64,000 nucleotides of DNA from Desulfovibrio sp. X2. GTDB lineage: Bacteria; Desulfobacterota; Desulfovibrionia; Desulfovibrionales; Desulfovibrionaceae. Location of the stretch: the NCBI RefSeq assembly GCF_000422205.1, contig NZ_ATHV01000044.1:85649-149648 (forward strand). Reading direction: 5' to 3'. Below the pieces are notes generated by a model. The model had not been told where the DNA came from. It saw only the letters and a program-made list of their open reading frames with translations, and did not search any database. Positions 48,259 through 59,587 of the stretch are shown here, one piece after another (the stretch's first letter is position 1; each line of letters begins with the position of its first letter). Made by a program: the position numbers and the translations under genes.

Positions 48259-49545
48259 CTAGAGCGATTCGGCGTATAGCTCCATAACATGTTTCACGGG
48301 AATGGAGTGCCCGCTTCTGGAAAGCATGTCCGCGATCTGCATCATGCAGGCCGGACACGACGTCGCCGCGACCTGGGCCCCCGTCGCGGCGATGCTCTCC
48401 GCCTTCTTCAGGCCGATGGTCTCGGAGAGCTTGTAGTGCTTGAGGTTGAAGCTGCCGCCGTTGCCGCAGCAGGAGGGGCCGCCGGGAAGTTCCGCCACGG
48501 AGTATCCGGCGGTGGCCTCGATTATCGTGCGGGGCTGCTTGGTAACCCCGAGGGCGTTCCGCAGGTGGCAGGGGTCGTGGTAGGCGGCCTTGGCCACGTT
48601 GGAGGGCTTGCCCGCAAGCGCCGTGACACCCAGGACGTCGACCAGGAACTGGCTCACGTCCATGACCTTGGAGGCCACCATGCGCACCCGGCCCTGGTCG
48701 AGCTGGTCGCCGTAGTACTTGGGCCAGAGGTGGGAGATGGTCGAGGTGCAGGTGGCGCAGGGGGTGAGCAGGTAGTCCCAGGGCGCCTTGGCGAAGAGGT
48801 CCAGGTTCTGGTGCACGAGCTTGTCGAAGGACTCCGGCTCGCCGCAGGACAGCGCGGGGATGCCGCAGCAGGCCTGGTTCGCGGGCATGAAGACGCCGAC
48901 GCCGTGGTGCTCCAGGATCTTCAGGACCGCAAGGCCCACGTTCGGGAAGATCTTGTCCGTGACGCAGCCGGGGAAGAAGGCCACGCGAAGGCCCGACTTG
49001 CCCGGAGGCGTGTCCATGCGGGGCACGAGGGAGCCGAGGGGCTTGGCCGCCAGCTTCTTGAAGTGGCGATCCGCGATGACCGGCGCGTTGAAGCGCGCGC
49101 AGGACGTGCCGATGATCGCATCGGCGTCCTTGGTGAACAGCCCCTGGAAGGAGGCTCCGAACTTGAGCAGGTTGTTCATGAGCTTGGGGTTGGTCAGGAG
49201 CTTCCTGAAGATCAGGCGCTGCGCCGGGGGCAGGCCGAGGTAGCCGGCCAGGATGGCGCGGGCGCGCAGGAAGATGTCCGTGACCTTCACGCCCGAGGGG
49301 CAGTTGGCCTCGCAGGTGCCGCAGAGCAGGCAGCGCTGCAGCTTCTCGTTGACCGCCTCGGGGTCCTTGACCATCTCCTCGACCAGGCCGGAGAGCAGGG
49401 CCAGCTTGCCGCGCGTGACGTCGGTCTCGCGGCCCGTCTGGGCGAAGACCGGGCACTGCGCCTGGCACATGCCGCAGCGCATGCAGCCGGTCAGGAGATC
49501 GTCCAGCTCCTTGAGCATGGACACGAGTTTCTTGATGTCCGCCAT
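48259..49545 (-). CDS. Fe-S subunit of FAD-linked lactate/glycolate dehydrogenase (GlcF-like)
   Basis: 428 residues. Two [4Fe-4S] motifs at the N-terminus (CMRCGMCQAQCP, CLLCGTCEANCP) precede two CCG modules (FFPGCVTDK, CCGIPALSCG, PCATC; and YHDPCHL, SCCGNGGSF, CPACM). It takes electrons from the FAD subunit encoded just upstream and passes them to the membrane. Its counterpart in D. vulgaris is DVU3028. The gap to the FAD-subunit gene is 25 bases. Confidence 0.92.
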   Translation of the reverse strand: MADIKKLVSMLKELDDLLTGCMRCGMCQAQCPVFAQTGRETDVTRGKLALLSGLVEEMVKDPEAVNEKLQRCLLCGTCEANCPSGVKVTDIFLRARAILAGYLGLPPAQRLIFRKLLTNPKLMNNLLKFGASFQGLFTKDADAIIGTSCARFNAPVIADRHFKKLAAKPLGSLVPRMDTPPGKSGLRVAFFPGCVTDKIFPNVGLAVLKILEHHGVGVFMPANQACCGIPALSCGEPESFDKLVHQNLDLFAKAPWDYLLTPCATCTSTISHLWPKYYGDQLDQGRVRMVASKVMDVSQFLVDVLGVTALAGKPSNVAKAAYHDPCHLRNALGVTKQPRTIIEATAGYSVAELPGGPSCCGNGGSFNLKHYKLSETIGLKKAESIAATGAQVAATSCPACMMQIADMLSRSGHSIPVKHVMELYAESL

Positions 49546-49570
49546 GGGTTCCTCCTATGGACCGTCCGGG

Positions 49571-50962
49571 CTAGCCGAGCAGGGGGCCGAGCAGCTTGCC
49601 GGGGTTGAGGATGCCCTTGGGATCGAGCACGCTCTTCATGCGGCGGGCGTATTCGATGCCCGCGACGCCGATCTCGTTCTTCATGAACTTGGCCTTGGCC
49701 AGACCGATGCCGTGCTCGCCCGAGAGCGTGCCGCCCAGCGCCAGCGCCTCGTCGAAGATGGCGTCGATGGCCTTCTCCACGCGCACCCACTCGTTGTGGT
49801 CGCGCTTGTCCGTGAGGATGGTCGGGTGGAGGTTGCCGTCGCCCGCGTGGCCGAAGGTGCCGATGGTCAGCTCGAACTTCTTGGCGATCTTGCCCAGGGC
49901 CTCCATCATGGCCGGGATCTTGGACCGGGGCACGGTGGCGTCCTCGAGCACGGTGGTCGGGCGCATGCGGGCCAGGGCGGGCAGCGCGTCGCGGCGGGCC
50001 TGCCACACGGCGTTGCGCTCGGCCTCGCTCTTGGCGACCTGCACGGCGCTGGCCTTGTGCTCCTTGCAGATGGCCTCGACCTTGGCGGCCTCGTCCTCGA
50101 CCTGGGCCGGGTGGCCGTCCACCTCGATGAGCAGGAGGGCCGCGGCTTCTGTCGGCAGACCGGCCTTGCGGAAGTTCTCCACGGTGCGGATGGTGAAGTT
50201 GTCCATGAGCTCGAGGGTGGCGGGCACGATCTTGGAGGCGATGATCGCGGACACGGTGCGCGAGGCGGCCATGACGTCGTCGAAGATGGCCATCATGGAC
50301 TTGTGCGCCGCGGCGGGCGGCACGAGCTTCAGGATGAGCTTCTCGAACACGCCGAGCGTGCCCTCGGAGGCGACCATGAGCCCGGCGAGGTTGTAGCCGG
50401 TGACGCACTTCACGGTCTTGGAGCCGGAGTGGACCAGCTCGCCGTTCACGTCGAAGAAGTCGACGCCCATGACGTAGTCCTTGGTCACGCCGTACTTGAG
50501 GCCGCGAAGGCCGCCGGCGTTCTCGGCCACGTTGCCGCCGAGCGTGGAGACGGCCATGGAGCCCGGATCGGGCGGGTAGAACAGGCCCTTGGCCGCGACC
50601 TGGGCCGCGAACTTGGCGGTGATCACGCCGGGCTGGACCACGGCGTACATGTCCTCGACGTTCAGCTCGAGGATCTTGTCCAGGGCGGTGGTCAGGCAGA
50701 CCACGCCGCCGGGATGCGGGATGGTGCCGCCCGAGAGGTTGGTGCCGGAACCGCGCACGGTGAGCTTGATTCCGTTGTCGTTGCACAGCTTGACCACCTT
50801 GCCGAGGGCTTCGGAGGTGGCGGGCCGGACGACGAGGGCGGGCTCGACCTTGTCGAGGACCGCGGCGTCGTAAGAGTAGGCGTGCAGATCGGTGGCGTCG
50901 GTCAGGACGTTGTCCTTGCCGACGACGGCTTCGAATTCGCTAACGAGGGCCTTGGACGTCAT
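49571..50962 (-). CDS. FAD-linked D-lactate dehydrogenase (GlcD-like)
   Basis: 463 residues. An FAD-binding domain of the PCMH type (about 35-215: RGSGTNLSGG, PPDPGSMAVSTLGGNVAENAGG region) is followed by the cap domain with GHAGDGNLHPT, where the His probably takes part in catalysis, and SGEHGIGLAK. It oxidises D-lactate to pyruvate together with the Fe-S subunit; glycolate is a possible alternative substrate. It matches DVU3027. AGGAG precedes the start. Confidence 0.92.
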   Translation of the reverse strand: MTSKALVSEFEAVVGKDNVLTDATDLHAYSYDAAVLDKVEPALVVRPATSEALGKVVKLCNDNGIKLTVRGSGTNLSGGTIPHPGGVVCLTTALDKILELNVEDMYAVVQPGVITAKFAAQVAAKGLFYPPDPGSMAVSTLGGNVAENAGGLRGLKYGVTKDYVMGVDFFDVNGELVHSGSKTVKCVTGYNLAGLMVASEGTLGVFEKLILKLVPPAAAHKSMMAIFDDVMAASRTVSAIIASKIVPATLELMDNFTIRTVENFRKAGLPTEAAALLLIEVDGHPAQVEDEAAKVEAICKEHKASAVQVAKSEAERNAVWQARRDALPALARMRPTTVLEDATVPRSKIPAMMEALGKIAKKFELTIGTFGHAGDGNLHPTILTDKRDHNEWVRVEKAIDAIFDEALALGGTLSGEHGIGLAKAKFMKNEIGVAGIEYARRMKSVLDPKGILNPGKLLGPLLG

Positions 50963-51021
50963 GATGGCTCTCCTTTTGTCGTTATCGCGTTTCGGGTCTT
51001 CCGGCGGCCTTGTGGCCGCTT

Positions 51022-51098
51022 CCGGACCTCCGCGTTCCGAAGCGTCCCGCGGGGCAGGGCGCTTCGGAACGGGGAGGTCCGGCGATCTCTCGCCGGAC
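51022..51098 (-). promoter_or_regulatory. alternative hairpins between lctP and the glcD-like gene
   Basis: A nested stem is formed by CCGGACCTCC (51022-51031) with GGAGGTCCGG (51073-51082) and, inside it, GTTCCGAAGCG (51034-51044) with CGCTTCGGAAC (51060-51070). A second stem, GTCCGGCGA (51077-51085) with TCGCCGGAC (51090-51098), uses some of the same bases, so both cannot form together. A further small stem, GCGGCC / GGCCGC, lies at 51004-51019. The layout looks like an attenuator or a processing site in the operon mRNA. Confidence 0.6.
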
Positions 51099-51115
51099 CG
51101 TTCCCCAAAGACAGT

Positions 51116-52756
51116 CTATCCCCCCGGCAGCATGAACTTGAGCCAGTATGCCTGGGCCAGGGTGATCATGCCCACCACCACGAGCATGGCGATGGAGTGC
51201 AGGACGGTGAAGCGGAAGATGTCACCCTCGCGGCCGACCATGTTCGAGGCCGCGGTGGCCACGGCGATGGACTGCGGGGAGATCATCTTGCCGGTGACGC
51301 CGCCCGACGAGTTGGCGGCCACGCACAGGTGCGGGTCCACGCCGATCTGCTGCGCGGTCGTCTTCTGCAGGGCGCCGAACAGGGCGTTGGAGGACGTGTC
51401 CGAACCGGTCAGGAACACGCCGAGCCAGCCCAGGAACGGCGAGAAGAACGGGAACATCGCGCCGGTCATGGTGAAGGCCAGGCCCAACGTGGCGCTCATG
51501 CCCGAGTAGTTCATGATGAAGCCCAGGCCGAGGACCAGGGCGATGGTCAGGATCGGGTAGCGCAGCATGAGGATGGTCCGGCCGAAGCAGTTCACGGCCT
51601 TGCCCAGGCCGTAGTTCGGCAGGAAGGGCAGGGACGCGAAGCCCGCGAAGAACACGGCGGAGCCGGCCGAGGCGAGCAGGGCCTGCTTGTACACGGCCGC
51701 GTAAGGCGCGTCCTTGGCCACAATGGGGACGGTCTTGACGACCAGGTTGTGCAGGCCGGGCCAGTTGAGGGAGACGACCAGCGCGGAGCCGAGCACCTTC
51801 TTGACCGGATCGAGGCCCCACAGGAAGACGAACAAGGCCAGGATGATCCACGGAATCCAGGCGCGCATGACCTGGCCCTGGGTGTAGGGGCACTGCGAGC
51901 GGGCGCAGGTGGCCTTGGGCTCGTGCGCGAAGCGCCAGATGTTCTTCGGGTGCCAGACCTTGAGGAACAGGCCGAGGCCCAGGATGGTCACGATGGCCGC
52001 GATGATGTCCGGCAGGTAGGGGCCCATGAAGTTGGAGACCGTGAACTGCGAGACGGCGAAGCACAGGCCCGCCACGATGATCGCGGGCAGGACCTCGAAG
52101 GTCCGCTTGAAGCCGCACATGGTCACGGTCAGCCACAGGGGCACGATGACCGAGAGGAAGGGCAGCTGGCGGCCGACGATCTGGGAGATGGTGTGGATGT
52201 CGAGGCCTGTCACCTGTCCGGCGACCACGATGGGGATGCCCAGGGCGCCGAAGGCCACGGGCGCGGTGTTGGCGATGAGGCAGATGCCCGCGGCGTACAG
52301 CGGCTCGAAGCCGAGACCCACGAGCATGGCGGCGGTGATGGCCACCGGCGTGCCGAAGCCCGCCGTGCCCTCGATGAAGGAGCCGAAGGCGAAGGCGATG
52401 AAGATGGCCTGGAGCCTGCGGTCTTCCGTCATGCTGGCGAGCGAGGTCTTCAGAATCTCGAACTGCCCGGACTCGACCGTCATGTTGTAGACCCAGATGG
52501 CGCAGACCACGATCCAGACGATGGGGAAGATGCCGATGGCGGCGCCGTAGAACACGGAGCTCACGGCCATGCCCACGGGCATGCCCCACACGGCCACGGC
52601 CAGCACCAGGGCGGCCACGACGGACGCCAGGGCTGCCCAATGTCCCTTGGCGCGCTTCACGGCCAGCATGTAGAAAAGGATGTAGAGGGGAATGCCCGCT
52701 ACGAGCGCCGACAGCACGATGCCGCCGAGCGGATTATACACTTGCAACCAAGTCAT
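51116..52756 (-). CDS. L-lactate permease (LctP family), paralogue 1
   Basis: 546 residues with 12-14 membrane helices, the usual length of lactate permeases. Family motifs are FIEGTAGFGTPVAITAAML and TGSDTSSNALFGALQ with GGVTGKMISPQS. It imports lactate with protons. It is the second of two tandem permease genes and closer than its paralogue to the standard LctP pattern; it corresponds by position to DVU3026. An unusually long gap with hairpins precedes it. Confidence 0.92.
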   Translation of the reverse strand: MTWLQVYNPLGGIVLSALVAGIPLYILFYMLAVKRAKGHWAALASVVAALVLAVAVWGMPVGMAVSSVFYGAAIGIFPIVWIVVCAIWVYNMTVESGQFEILKTSLASMTEDRRLQAIFIAFAFGSFIEGTAGFGTPVAITAAMLVGLGFEPLYAAGICLIANTAPVAFGALGIPIVVAGQVTGLDIHTISQIVGRQLPFLSVIVPLWLTVTMCGFKRTFEVLPAIIVAGLCFAVSQFTVSNFMGPYLPDIIAAIVTILGLGLFLKVWHPKNIWRFAHEPKATCARSQCPYTQGQVMRAWIPWIILALFVFLWGLDPVKKVLGSALVVSLNWPGLHNLVVKTVPIVAKDAPYAAVYKQALLASAGSAVFFAGFASLPFLPNYGLGKAVNCFGRTILMLRYPILTIALVLGLGFIMNYSGMSATLGLAFTMTGAMFPFFSPFLGWLGVFLTGSDTSSNALFGALQKTTAQQIGVDPHLCVAANSSGGVTGKMISPQSIAVATAASNMVGREGDIFRFTVLHSIAMLVVVGMITLAQAYWLKFMLPGG

Positions 52757-53502
52757 GTTCTCACTCCCAGGGGAATCCCACGCCGCGGGAACCTCTTTCT
52801 CGCGCCGGTCCGTGCGCGGACGCGGCGCAGGAGCGCTGCGCGTGTCCGGTATGGTTCGGCGTTGAGATCATGGTTTGGTCTTCCGTGCACTTGCCGTTGA
52901 GGTTTCGGGTCGGATGAGCCCTCGGGCCGCGCGGCCTTCGGGTGACGCCTCATTGCAACTCGTCAGGTTCTCGATGGACGGTATATGGAGATCATGCCTC
53001 GCTCTTCGTCACGGGGCCGACCGTCCGGAGAGGCGGAAGACGGGGCGCTTTCGCGCCCCGTCCGAACCTCTCCGGACGTCGGTACCGTTGCAGCGGCGTG
53101 AAGCCGCCCGTCCCTTGTCCCGTCGTTCCGCCCGCGGCTACCGGCGCGACGATGTCCAGGAGGAAGAATCCAGGCAGAGGTGCCGCCGGGGTCCGTGGCC
53201 AGGCGAACCATGAGTTCGCCTGCCCGGGACCGGCAGCCGTCGTTCCTCTCGCGAGAGGGGAACAACGGCCAGGACGAGCCCGCGATCTGCGCGACAGCCG
53301 CGGCCTGGGGCCTTGGGGTCGCCATCGTGGGAACGCCGGTGGTGTTGTTCACCATCCGCTTGGATGTCTCCGACCGGGTCGCCGTTCGCAGTGATGCGAG
53401 GGAGGCCGCGCGTGCGGGAGAGGGTGGGTTCAGAACGGGAAGCCGCATGTCTTTATACCGTTGCCGTTTTCGTCGTTGCGTCTGTTTCGATCGGTCCTGG
53501 GC
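52757..53502. other. 746-base gap between the two permease genes
   Basis: No credible gene: the open frames here are short and lack ribosome sites and family motifs. The 5' leader of the paralogue-1 permease includes a chain of strong hairpins listed separately. Confidence 0.6.
53023..53268 (-). promoter_or_regulatory. chain of three hairpins in the lctP leader
   Basis: First, a nested structure: GTCCGGAGAGG (53023-53033) with CCTCTCCGGAC (53067-53077), enclosing GACGGGGCGC (53039-53048) with GCGCCCCGTC. Second, CAGGCGAAC (53200-53208) with GTTCGCCTG (53214-53222). Third, GTTCCTCTC (53242-53250) with GAGAGGGGAAC (53253-53263) and outer CCGT / ACGG arms. The first resembles in design the hairpin at 51022-51082. 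Possible roles are 3' end formation for the upstream gene or mRNA stability. Confidence 0.55.
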
Positions 53503-55218
53503 CTAGAAGGTCCCCGGGAACAGGACGAAGCAGAAGATGAGCGCCATGATGCCCGTGACCAACCCGTACAGAAGGAAGGGCCAGAAGGTCTTGCGCATGA
53601 TGTCGCCTTCCCTGCCGGAGAGGCCGACCACCGCGCAGGCGGCGACGATGTTGTGGATGCAGATCATGTTGCCCATGGCGCCGCCGACGGCCTGGACCGC
53701 GACGATGATCTCCCTGGGCAGGTGCAACGTGGTGGCCACGCCCCACTGGAACTCGGAGAACAGCAGGTCCGAGACCGTGTTGGAGCCGGTGATGAAGGCG
53801 CCCAGGCCGCCCACGAAGGAGGCGAACATGGGCCAGCCGAGCCCCACGATGGCCGCCACGGCGTGGGCCATGGCCAGCGGCATGGAGGGGTAGGCGTTGG
53901 GGTTCAGGGTGGTGTCGCCGATGCCCGAGCCGCGGAAGATGGAGACCAGGGCCACGGCGAAGAACAGGGCGATGGCCGGGTTCTTCATCTTGGCGATGGA
54001 GTCGGTCCAGGCGGCCTTGACCTTGGCGCCGTTCATGCCGTGGATGGCGATGGTCAGGATGGCCACGAGCATGAAGGGGATGGTGCCGGGCAGGTAGAGG
54101 TAGGCGATGGAGGCGTTGACCGTGGGGAAGCCCAGGATGGCCTTGAAGCTGATCGCCTGGTGCGCCAGGAAGCCCTTGAGGCCCAGAGCCGGGATGCGGG
54201 TGATGACCAGGATGATGCCGATCAGCACGTAGGGCAGCCAAGCGCGGAACTGGCTCATGTGCGCCGTGAACTTGCAGTCCTCGGCAGCGCTCACGGAACC
54301 GGTCCACTCGGGATCCCACTTGCTCTGCGGGCCGAAGGTGAAGACCTCGTCCTTGGGCAGGCAGAAGCCCTGCTTGGCGCCCCAGACCACCACGCCGAGG
54401 CCGACCAGGCCGCCGATCAGGGACGGCAGCTCAGGTCCGAGCACCCAGGCGAAGAAGAGGTAGGGCACGGAGAAGGCCACGGCCGCGAAGACGCAGAACT
54501 TCCAGGCGCGGAAGCCGGTCTTCCAGGAGCGCTTGGGGCCGAAGAAACGGGTGATGAAGCCGAGCATGAAGATCGGCAGGATGAAGGCCATGACAACGTG
54601 GATGAGGCTGGCCCACTGGCCGATCAGGGCGTTGAAGGAGGCGAGGTCGGTGAAGTTGACGTTGGCGCCGCCGGCGGCAGCGGCCTTGGCGACCAGGTCC
54701 TTCAGGGGCGTCAGGCCGAGCACGATGGGCGTGCCGACCGCGCCGAAGGTGACCGGGAAGGAGTTGAACACGAGGCAGATGACCGCGGCGGCCATGGCCG
54801 GGAAGCCCAGCGCCAGGAGCAGCGGAGCGGCCAGGGCGGCCGGGGTGCCGAAGCCCGCCGCGCCCTCGATGAAGGCGGCGAACAGGTAGCCGATGATGAT
54901 CGCCTGCACGCGCATGTCCGGCGAGATGTTCTGCATCCCGCACTGGATGGTCTCCATGCCTCCGGAGTCACGCAGCGTGTAGAGGATCAAGATCGCGCCG
55001 AAGACGATGATCAGGATGCCGATGGCCGTGATCACGCCCTGAATGGACAGTGCGGCGATGTAGCCGACGGGCAGCTGCCAGACGAAGACGCCTGCCAGGG
55101 CCGTGACGAGCCAGGCCAGGGGCATGGCCCGGGTGGCGGGCCAACGCATGCCCACCATGAGAACGAGTGCCAGGATGATTGGAATTGCGGCGATTATCGC
55201 CAGTGCTCCGATTGACAT
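53503..55218 (-). CDS. L-lactate permease (LctP family), paralogue 2
   Basis: 571 residues with 12-14 membrane helices. The key family motif reads [19 protein letters not shown], and [16 protein letters not shown] replaces the TGSDTSSN motif of the neighbour paralogue. The two have clearly diverged, so affinity or substrate (lactate, glycolate or another 2-hydroxy acid) may differ. ATG 55218 with GGAGG upstream is preferred over the longer frame. It follows por on the same strand. Confidence 0.9.
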   Translation of the reverse strand: MSIGALAIIAAIPIILALVLMVGMRWPATRAMPLAWLVTALAGVFVWQLPVGYIAALSIQGVITAIGILIIVFGAILILYTLRDSGGMETIQCGMQNISPDMRVQAIIIGYLFAAFIEGAAGFGTPAALAAPLLLALGFPAMAAAVICLVFNSFPVTFGAVGTPIVLGLTPLKDLVAKAAAAGGANVNFTDLASFNALIGQWASLIHVVMAFILPIFMLGFITRFFGPKRSWKTGFRAWKFCVFAAVAFSVPYLFFAWVLGPELPSLIGGLVGLGVVVWGAKQGFCLPKDEVFTFGPQSKWDPEWTGSVSAAEDCKFTAHMSQFRAWLPYVLIGIILVITRIPALGLKGFLAHQAISFKAILGFPTVNASIAYLYLPGTIPFMLVAILTIAIHGMNGAKVKAAWTDSIAKMKNPAIALFFAVALVSIFRGSGIGDTTLNPNAYPSMPLAMAHAVAAIVGLGWPMFASFVGGLGAFITGSNTVSDLLFSEFQWGVATTLHLPREIIVAVQAVGGAMGNMICIHNIVAACAVVGLSGREGDIMRKTFWPFLLYGLVTGIMALIFCFVLFPGTF

Positions 55219-55369
55219 CAACGAGCCTCCGAAATGTGTTGCGTGTTGCCTCTTCGCGGTCTCGCCTCGCCTCCTCATCCGGCTCGGCTCGGCCGCATTC
55301 TCCCCCCGGCGCCGTTGTCCGACTGGCGCGTGGGGGGACCTCCTCTGTCCCTGAAACCGGTCTTTCGAG

Positions 55370-55404
55370 GAATGCGGCCGGGGCCTTGCGACCCCGGCCG
55401 ATTC
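55370..55404 (-). other. hairpin between por and the first permease gene
   Basis: CGGCCGGGG (55375-55383) pairs with CCCCGGCCG (55392-55400), extended by GAAT / ATTC with one bulged base. It is ten bases past the por stop on the minus strand and lacks a T tract. It could partly end or stabilise the por message. Confidence 0.6.
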
Positions 55405-55413
55405 CCCCCTGTA

Positions 55414-59151
<3,738 letters not shown>

Positions 59152-59154
59152 TTA

Positions 59155-59170
59155 AACAAGAAACATGCCA
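59155..59170 (-). promoter_or_regulatory. candidate sigma54 promoter of por
   Basis: On the minus strand TGGCATGTTTCTTGTT matches the -24/-12 consensus TGGCAC-N5-TTGCW in 9 of 11 fixed positions; the C of the -12 GC is a T. It would start a leader of about 110 bases before por. The divergent sigma54 activator supports it. Confidence 0.5.
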
Positions 59171-59250
59171 TGGCACTGGTCCGCTAGGTTACAGAATTAT
59201 CACGGGCTTTCAACAGGAGAGTGGGCCGCAGGAGGAGGGGCCGCAGGGTG

Positions 59251-59270
59251 TCCGATTCCGGAATAGCGGA
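59251..59270. promoter_or_regulatory. palindrome, candidate activator site 1
   Basis: The 10-base perfect palindrome ATTCCGGAAT lies inside imperfect TCCG / CGGA arms. It is about 85 bases upstream of the candidate por -24 element, a usual distance for sigma54 activators. The word TTCCGGAAT occurs again at 59439. Confidence 0.4.
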
Positions 59271-59391
59271 GAAAAAATGGAGAAGCGGGCTTACCTTAGT
59301 TTAAACCGGACTTATCGCTGTATTGTCAAGAAAATACGGCGCTCTCGTGTTGATCGGTCGAGAGGGGCCAGGAACGCGGAGTCGGCATATC

Positions 59392-59419
59392 TTGCCAAAA
59401 TAAAAAGCATTCTTAAATT
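59392..59419 (+). promoter_or_regulatory. candidate sigma70-type promoter for the sensor kinase gene
   Basis: TTGCCA (59392-59397), 16 bases, TAAATT (59414-59419), in an AT-rich stretch 169 bases before the kinase start. Matches to consensus are partial. Confidence 0.3.
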
Positions 59420-59433
59420 CCGTAAAACAGGAC

Positions 59434-59457
59434 CGCTTTTCCGGAATGCCGGAAAGC
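59434..59457. promoter_or_regulatory. inverted repeat, candidate activator site 2
   Basis: CCGCTTTTCCGG is followed, after AATG, by CCGGAAAGCGG: an inverted repeat with one base of bulge. It shares TTCCGGAAT with site 1. It may be a binding site of the divergent response regulator, or a hairpin in the kinase leader. Confidence 0.35.
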
Positions 59458-59587
59458 GGACCGGAAGACGGCCCCCCCGCGCCGGACCGGGGATGCAGAC
59501 GGGGGGCCGCTTGCATTTTTCCCCGCGTCCGGTATCCAGGCCCTGATCGGTCGGAAAAACCTGGGAAAAGTGGTATACGCCAAGACG

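Noticed and set aside
52942..53506. Several short open frames in the gap between the permeases
   Set aside because: No ribosome sites, no motifs, and the region is dominated by inverted repeats that are better explained as RNA or DNA structure.
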